Shown in pieces: positions 7,377 through 10,411 of a DNA stretch of 10,411 bases. The DNA comes from Deltaproteobacteria bacterium. GTDB lineage: Bacteria > Desulfobacterota > Syntrophia > Syntrophales > UBA2210. Every line of letters begins with the position of its first letter. Position 1 is the first letter of the stretch. The notes below the pieces were generated by a model. That model was given only the letters and a program-made list of their open reading frames with translations. It made no database searches and was not told the DNA's origin. A program made the translations under genes and the position numbers. Location of the stretch: assembly GCA_016934695.1 (NCBI GenBank), contig JAFGSH010000225.1:1-10411 (forward strand). The letters are read 5' to 3'.

Positions 7377-8230
7377 CGGCACAGTACCTTGAGGGGAAAG
7401 TCGTTGCCGAGGCCGTCCTCCGGGATGTCGGCGAACGGGTCGCGGCACTGAAGAAAAGAGGGATCGTCCCCGGCCTGGGGACGATCCTGGTGGGGGACGA
7501 CCCGGCGAGTGCCGGCTACGTCCGGAAGAAGCACGAGGCGTGCGGTGAGCACGGCTTCGTCTCCTTCGACCGTCATATTCCGACCAATGCCTCCCAGAAT
7601 GACCTCCTCGATGCGGTCCGCGCATTCAACGAGGATGAACGGGTTCACGCCTTCATCATCCAGTATCCCGTTCCCAAGGGATTCGACTATTCGGAGGCAA
7701 TCGAGGCGATGGCCCCCGAGAAGGACGCGGACGGTCTTCACCCCGTGAACCTCGGCAGGTTGGTCCTGCAGGAGCCGGGACCGGTTCCCGCCACCCCCGC
7801 CGGGATCCAGGCCATGCTCCTCCATTACGGAATCCCCGTCAAGGGACGGGAAGTCGTGATCGTGGGGAGGGGCTCCACCCTGGGACGCCCCCTCGCCCTC
7901 CTGATGACACTGAAGAAGGAGGGGGCCAACGCGGCGGTGACGGTGGTGCACACCGGGGTTGACGACATAGCCTCTTATACGAAACGGGCGGATATCGTGA
8001 TCGCCGCGGCGGGAGTCCCGAGTATCGTGACGAAGGAGATGATCAGGCCCGGAGCAGTGGTGATCAGCGGAGGGATTACGTGGGAGGGGAAGCGGCTCGT
8101 CCCCGACGTCGACGAATCGGTCGCAGAAGTGGCAGGATGGATCACCCCCCGGCTCGGCGGGGTCGGTCCCACCACCATCGCCATGCTCCTGAAAAACACC
8201 CTGGAGTGTGCCGAGCGACAAACAGCATAA
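7373..8230 (+). CDS. folD: Bifunctional methylenetetrahydrofolate dehydrogenase/cyclohydrolase, divergent
   Basis: This 285-residue FolD interconverts methylene-, methenyl- and formyl-tetrahydrofolate using NAD(P) in the cytoplasm. The catalytic pair is present: Tyr49 and Lys53 in YVRKKHEAC. The Asp of KDADGLHP (Asp120) and GRGSTLGRP (165-173) of the Rossmann domain are also there. Several strongly conserved motifs are altered. QLPLP reads QYPVP (97-101), PCTP reads PATP (139-142), the usual DVGI reads SGGI (232-235), and PGGVGPMT reads LGGVGPTT (261-268). KDADGLHP.NLGRLVL, GRG..GRP and HTG..D recall actinobacterial FolD, from memory. The nucleotide loop VHTGVDD lacks the Arg/Lys often contacting the NADP phosphate, so cofactor preference is open. 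ATG overlaps the dehydrogenase stop; AGGAG at 7358-7362 is the likely ribosome site. The C-terminus and active site look intact. Confidence 0.94.
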   Translation: MTAQYLEGKVVAEAVLRDVGERVAALKKRGIVPGLGTILVGDDPASAGYVRKKHEACGEHGFVSFDRHIPTNASQNDLLDAVRAFNEDERVHAFIIQYPVPKGFDYSEAIEAMAPEKDADGLHPVNLGRLVLQEPGPVPATPAGIQAMLLHYGIPVKGREVVIVGRGSTLGRPLALLMTLKKEGANAAVTVVHTGVDDIASYTKRADIVIAAAGVPSIVTKEMIRPGAVVISGGITWEGKRLVPDVDESVAEVAGWITPRLGGVGPTTIAMLLKNTLECAERQTA

Positions 8231-8260
8231 CCGTTACCCGGGTGAAAGGATCAAGATATT

Positions 8261-8710
8261 ATGGCAAAATCAGTCGCAGTACAGGCGACCCTTACCAATG
8301 AGATGCTCCAGTTCACCGCAGCGGCCGGTGATAACCCGGAAATCATCTTCAATTATCCCCCGCCTATGGGAGACGGACCGGGATATAACCCCCTGGAGCT
8401 GTTCCTGATGAGTCTTGCCGTCTGCAGCTCGACGGCGAGCGTGATCCTGCTGCGGGGAATGAAAAAGACCGTATCAGGGGTCTCCGTCCATGCGCAGGGG
8501 ATACTGAGGAGAAAACCTCCCACATCATTTGAAAAGGTTGTTCTGGAGTTTATCTTCACGTCACCCGACGCAACGGACCACGACGCCCAGCAGGCTGTCC
8601 GTCTTGCGGAGGAGACCTACTGCCCCGTCTGGGCAATGCTCAGGAATAACGTCGAGGTTGCCTTCACCTGCACCGTGATTACACCGGAGGAACAGGCGAA
8701 ATCCGCATAA
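8261..8710 (+). CDS. OsmC family peroxiredoxin-like protein
   Basis: This 149-residue protein belongs to the OsmC/Ohr superfamily, small homodimeric thiol-dependent enzymes that reduce organic hydroperoxides; some subfamilies (YhfA-like) have no proven substrate. The two family cysteines are present: Cys55 in FLMSLAVCSSTASVILL and Cys121 in EETYCPVWAML. Spacing and the following CPVW form resemble YhfA-like members more than Ohr. A third cysteine is at 137. AAAGGA at 8245-8250 lies ten bases before the ATG, and the gap from folD is 30 bases. It is the last gene of the etf operon, directly before a strong hairpin. A plausible role is protecting the flavin-based pathway from peroxides, but this is inferred only from position. 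Confidence 0.88.
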   Translation: MAKSVAVQATLTNEMLQFTAAAGDNPEIIFNYPPPMGDGPGYNPLELFLMSLAVCSSTASVILLRGMKKTVSGVSVHAQGILRRKPPTSFEKVVLEFIFTSPDATDHDAQQAVRLAEETYCPVWAMLRNNVEVAFTCTVITPEEQAKSA

Positions 8711-8733
8711 GGGTTCCCGGAATTGGTATCGAT

Positions 8734-8766
8734 ACGGGGCCGCTCAGTGAGCGGCCCCGTTGTTTT
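8734..8766 (+). terminator. Intrinsic terminator of the etf operon, overlapping the end of mobA
   Basis: Bases 8734-8760 are a perfect inverted repeat: a 13-base arm starting ACGGGGCC, one central G, then the exact complement, followed by TGTTTT. It would form a very GC-rich stem of about 11-12 pairs with a tight loop. The T-rich tail is short but on the plus-strand side only; reading the minus strand, the bases after the stem are not T-rich. The last codons and stop of the minus-strand mobA gene (8744-8746) sit inside the hairpin, so two convergent units share it. Confidence 0.8.
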
Positions 8767-9328
8767 GTGCGTTCGCGAGATCATCGGGAGTATTCACGTT
8801 GAGGAACATCCGCCCGTCGGGATCAAATGATACCGCCACTTTTGACGATATCTCCAGGACCCGTGCCTTCCGGTAGAACCCGGTGACCTTCAGGCGGTCC
8901 TCATCGATACGCCGTTTCATCGCCGTCATGCATCGCCGGGAATAGATCGCGTGGAGGGGTTGAAACCCCTCGGGTTGCACCGGGACAACCACATCGTACC
9001 CCGCGCTCCGCTCCTGCATGTACCGAATAAAATCGATGTTCAGGAAAGGCATGTCACAGGGGCAGGCAAAGGCCTGCTCGCACGACGCGTGGAAGAGACC
9101 GGTATAGATCCCTCCCAGCGCCCCCTTTCCCTTGATGATATCGGTGACGATCTTCAGATCGAACTCGAGATAGGCGAGGGGGTCGTTGGTGACCAGAACG
9201 ATCTCTTCGAAGAGCTCCCTGAAGATCCGTATCGTCCGGTCAATGATCCGTTCCCCGTCGATCTTTATGAATGCCTTGTTCTCTCCCATGCGGGTGTTCT
9301 TCCCACCCGACAGTATGATTCCCGTCAT
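8744..9328 (-). CDS. mobA: Molybdenum cofactor guanylyltransferase
   Basis: This 194-residue protein is a MobA-type nucleotidyltransferase that transfers GMP from GTP to molybdopterin, making the guanine dinucleotide cofactor of DMSO-reductase-family and formate dehydrogenase-type molybdenum or tungsten enzymes. The nucleotide-binding loop is LSGGKNTRMGENK (6-18), followed by KGALGG (68-73), the metal-binding CDMPFL (91-96, Asp92), QPLHAIY (123-129) and NVNTPDDL (177-184). All are in the family order, and the length matches the usual 190-200 residues. MobA is favoured over the related MocA or IspD by these motifs. The start is 19 bases after the stop of the alcohol dehydrogenase gene, with AAGGTAG (complement of 9338-9344) as ribosome site, so both are probably one transcript. 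The last four codons and stop are embedded in a terminator hairpin. Confidence 0.92.
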   Translation of the reverse strand: MTGIILSGGKNTRMGENKAFIKIDGERIIDRTIRIFRELFEEIVLVTNDPLAYLEFDLKIVTDIIKGKGALGGIYTGLFHASCEQAFACPCDMPFLNIDFIRYMQERSAGYDVVVPVQPEGFQPLHAIYSRRCMTAMKRRIDEDRLKVTGFYRKARVLEISSKVAVSFDPDGRMFLNVNTPDDLANAQNNGAAH

Positions 9329-9347
9329 TACATTGTGCTACCTTGAG

Positions 9348-10411
9348 TTATTTGCACGTCGCGAGGATCGAAGCGATTACCTCTTCGGTGTAGTCCTTCA
9401 GACCCCAGACCTTTCCAAGGGCCGCGGCATTCTGCGCTATCTTATCGATGTCTTCCACCGGAATCTTCGCCTCTCCGAGAGATACGGGGCTCCCGATGGA
9501 AGAGAACCATTTCTTGAGCTGTGCGATTCCCTTGATCCCCACCTGCAGGTCATCCTCCCCTTCGATATCGAACAGCACCCGCGCCAGTCGCGCGAACTTC
9601 GCGGGGTTCTTCTCTGCCATGAACGAAAGCCACGCCGGGAGGGTAATCGACAACCCGGCCCCGTGCGCGATATCGTACAGGGCGCTTAGGGCGTGTTCCA
9701 TCATGTGCGCCGGGAGACTGGTACGTCCCATACCCGCCGTGGTCGTGCCGTTGAAGCCCAGGATGGCAGCCCACATCATATTCGCCCGCGCGTCATAGTC
9801 CTCCGGATCCTTCAGGATGGCCTCCGCGCTCTCCATCACCGTCTTCACCAGGCCTTCAACCAATCGATCCTGGAGGGGACTGTTCGGTTCCGTGTTGCTG
9901 AAATAGGGCTCCAGCATGTGCGCGATGGCATCGACGGCGCTGTAGGCGCTATAGGCGGGGCTCAGGGTAAAGAGCACCGACGGATCGAGAACGGAGGTCT
10001 TCGGCTGGATAAACGGTGATCTGATACTGTATTTTTGTGCACCATCCTCTCTCGTGATAACCGCGGCGGGATTCATTTCCGACGCGCTGGCCGATATCGT
10101 CACCACCGTGAGGAGGGGAAGCGCTCCCTGTATCACCTTGGCATATACGAAGTAATCCCAGACATCGTCGTCCGTTTGTGCCCCGACGGCGATGGTCTTG
10201 GCCGTATCCATGACGGACCCGCCCCCGACGGCGAGGATCACATCGACCTTCTCCTTCTTGGCCACCTTAATCCCTTCCAGGGCATGTGACAGGACCGGGT
10301 TTGACTTGACACCCGGGAACTCGACCAGTTCGAGACCGGCCTCCCTGACCGATGCGACGACCTGATCGTAGACACCATTTCGTTTGATGCTCCCCTGGCC
10401 GTATACCATCA
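9348..10411 (-). CDS. Iron-containing alcohol dehydrogenase (YqhD/butanol dehydrogenase type), N-terminus outside window
   Basis: The frame is open to the right edge of the window and about 30-35 N-terminal residues are missing. The Met encoded at 10407-10409 is internal, because VYGQGSIKRNG is the usual segment after the first beta strand. The visible 353 residues give a group III metal-dependent alcohol dehydrogenase that reduces aldehydes with NAD(P)H in the cytoplasm. The nucleotide motif GGGSVMDTAK is at 62-71 (numbered from that Met). Metal ligands by alignment to YqhD are Asp160 and His164 (VDAIAHMLEPYF), His235 (HMMEHAL) and His249 (IAHGAGL). The family is closer to YqhD/BdhA than to the 1,2-propanediol type. 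The mobA gene follows in the same direction. Substrate cannot be told from sequence. Confidence 0.93.
   Translation of the reverse strand, partial: MVYGQGSIKRNGVYDQVVASVREAGLELVEFPGVKSNPVLSHALEGIKVAKKEKVDVILAVGGGSVMDTAKTIAVGAQTDDDVWDYFVYAKVIQGALPLLTVVTISASASEMNPAAVITREDGAQKYSIRSPFIQPKTSVLDPSVLFTLSPAYSAYSAVDAIAHMLEPYFSNTEPNSPLQDRLVEGLVKTVMESAEAILKDPEDYDARANMMWAAILGFNGTTTAGMGRTSLPAHMMEHALSALYDIAHGAGLSITLPAWLSFMAEKNPAKFARLARVLFDIEGEDDLQVGIKGIAQLKKWFSSIGSPVSLGEAKIPVEDIDKIAQNAAALGKVWGLKDYTEEVIASILATCK

Noticed and set aside
6216..7625. 469-codon open frame on the minus strand opposite the acyl-CoA dehydrogenase
   Set aside because: It is Arg/Gly/Asp/His-rich without any recognisable domain, as expected for a shadow of a GC-rich gene; the plus strand holds a clear enzyme.
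7127..8221. 364-codon minus-strand open frame opposite folD
   Set aside because: Shadow of a GC-rich coding region; no motif or convincing start, and folD on the other strand is certain.
8726..8735. Ten-base palindrome GTATCGATAC beside the terminator
   Set aside because: Short palindromes are common, and it lies in a gap between convergent genes where an operator would have nothing to regulate.

Overview
The window is a compact, GC-rich bacterial chromosome segment carrying ten protein-coding genes, two of them cut by the window edges. There are no tRNA or rRNA genes, mobile elements or CRISPR arrays that I can see. Intergenic gaps are short and every coding region has a plausible purine-rich ribosome binding site. 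The gene content suggests an anaerobic, fatty- or aromatic-acid-metabolising bacterium with a periplasm: electron transfer flavoprotein plus acyl-CoA dehydrogenase, molybdenum cofactor synthesis, an iron-dependent alcohol dehydrogenase, ammonia-dependent asparagine synthetase and an exported GH3 glucosaminidase. A syntrophic Desulfobacterota-like lineage would fit, but a spirochaete or another anaerobic phylum cannot be excluded. This assignment is inference only.

Layout. (1) Positions 1-3160, plus strand: the 3' end of asnA, then asnS, then a beta-CASP metallo-beta-lactamase-fold nuclease, with gaps of 13 and 18 bases. AsnA makes asparagine from aspartate and ammonia, and AsnS charges it onto tRNA. 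The nuclease is a probable RNA-processing enzyme that shares the unit. (2) Positions 3170-4318, minus strand: a secreted GH3 beta-N-acetylhexosaminidase (NagZ-like), convergent with unit 1 and only 9 bases from it. (3) Positions 4319-4430: a 112-base divergent control region with a reasonable sigma70-like promoter for the next operon. (4) Positions 4431-8710, plus strand: etfB, etfA, acyl-CoA dehydrogenase, folD, OsmC-family protein. ATGA overlaps couple etfB to etfA and the dehydrogenase to folD. A strong hairpin ends the unit. (5) Positions 8744-10411, minus strand: an iron-containing alcohol dehydrogenase (start outside the window) followed by mobA. The stop of mobA lies inside the hairpin that ends unit 4.

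The part most worth a second look is the etfBA-dehydrogenase-folD-OsmC operon. The dehydrogenase and EtfA both depart from family consensus at flavin-site motifs, and FolD has variant active-site-region motifs with an actinobacterial look. Linking a flavin-based acyl-CoA oxidation or reduction module to methylene-tetrahydrofolate oxidation within one translationally coupled unit is unusual. No clearly new defence system or mobile system is present.
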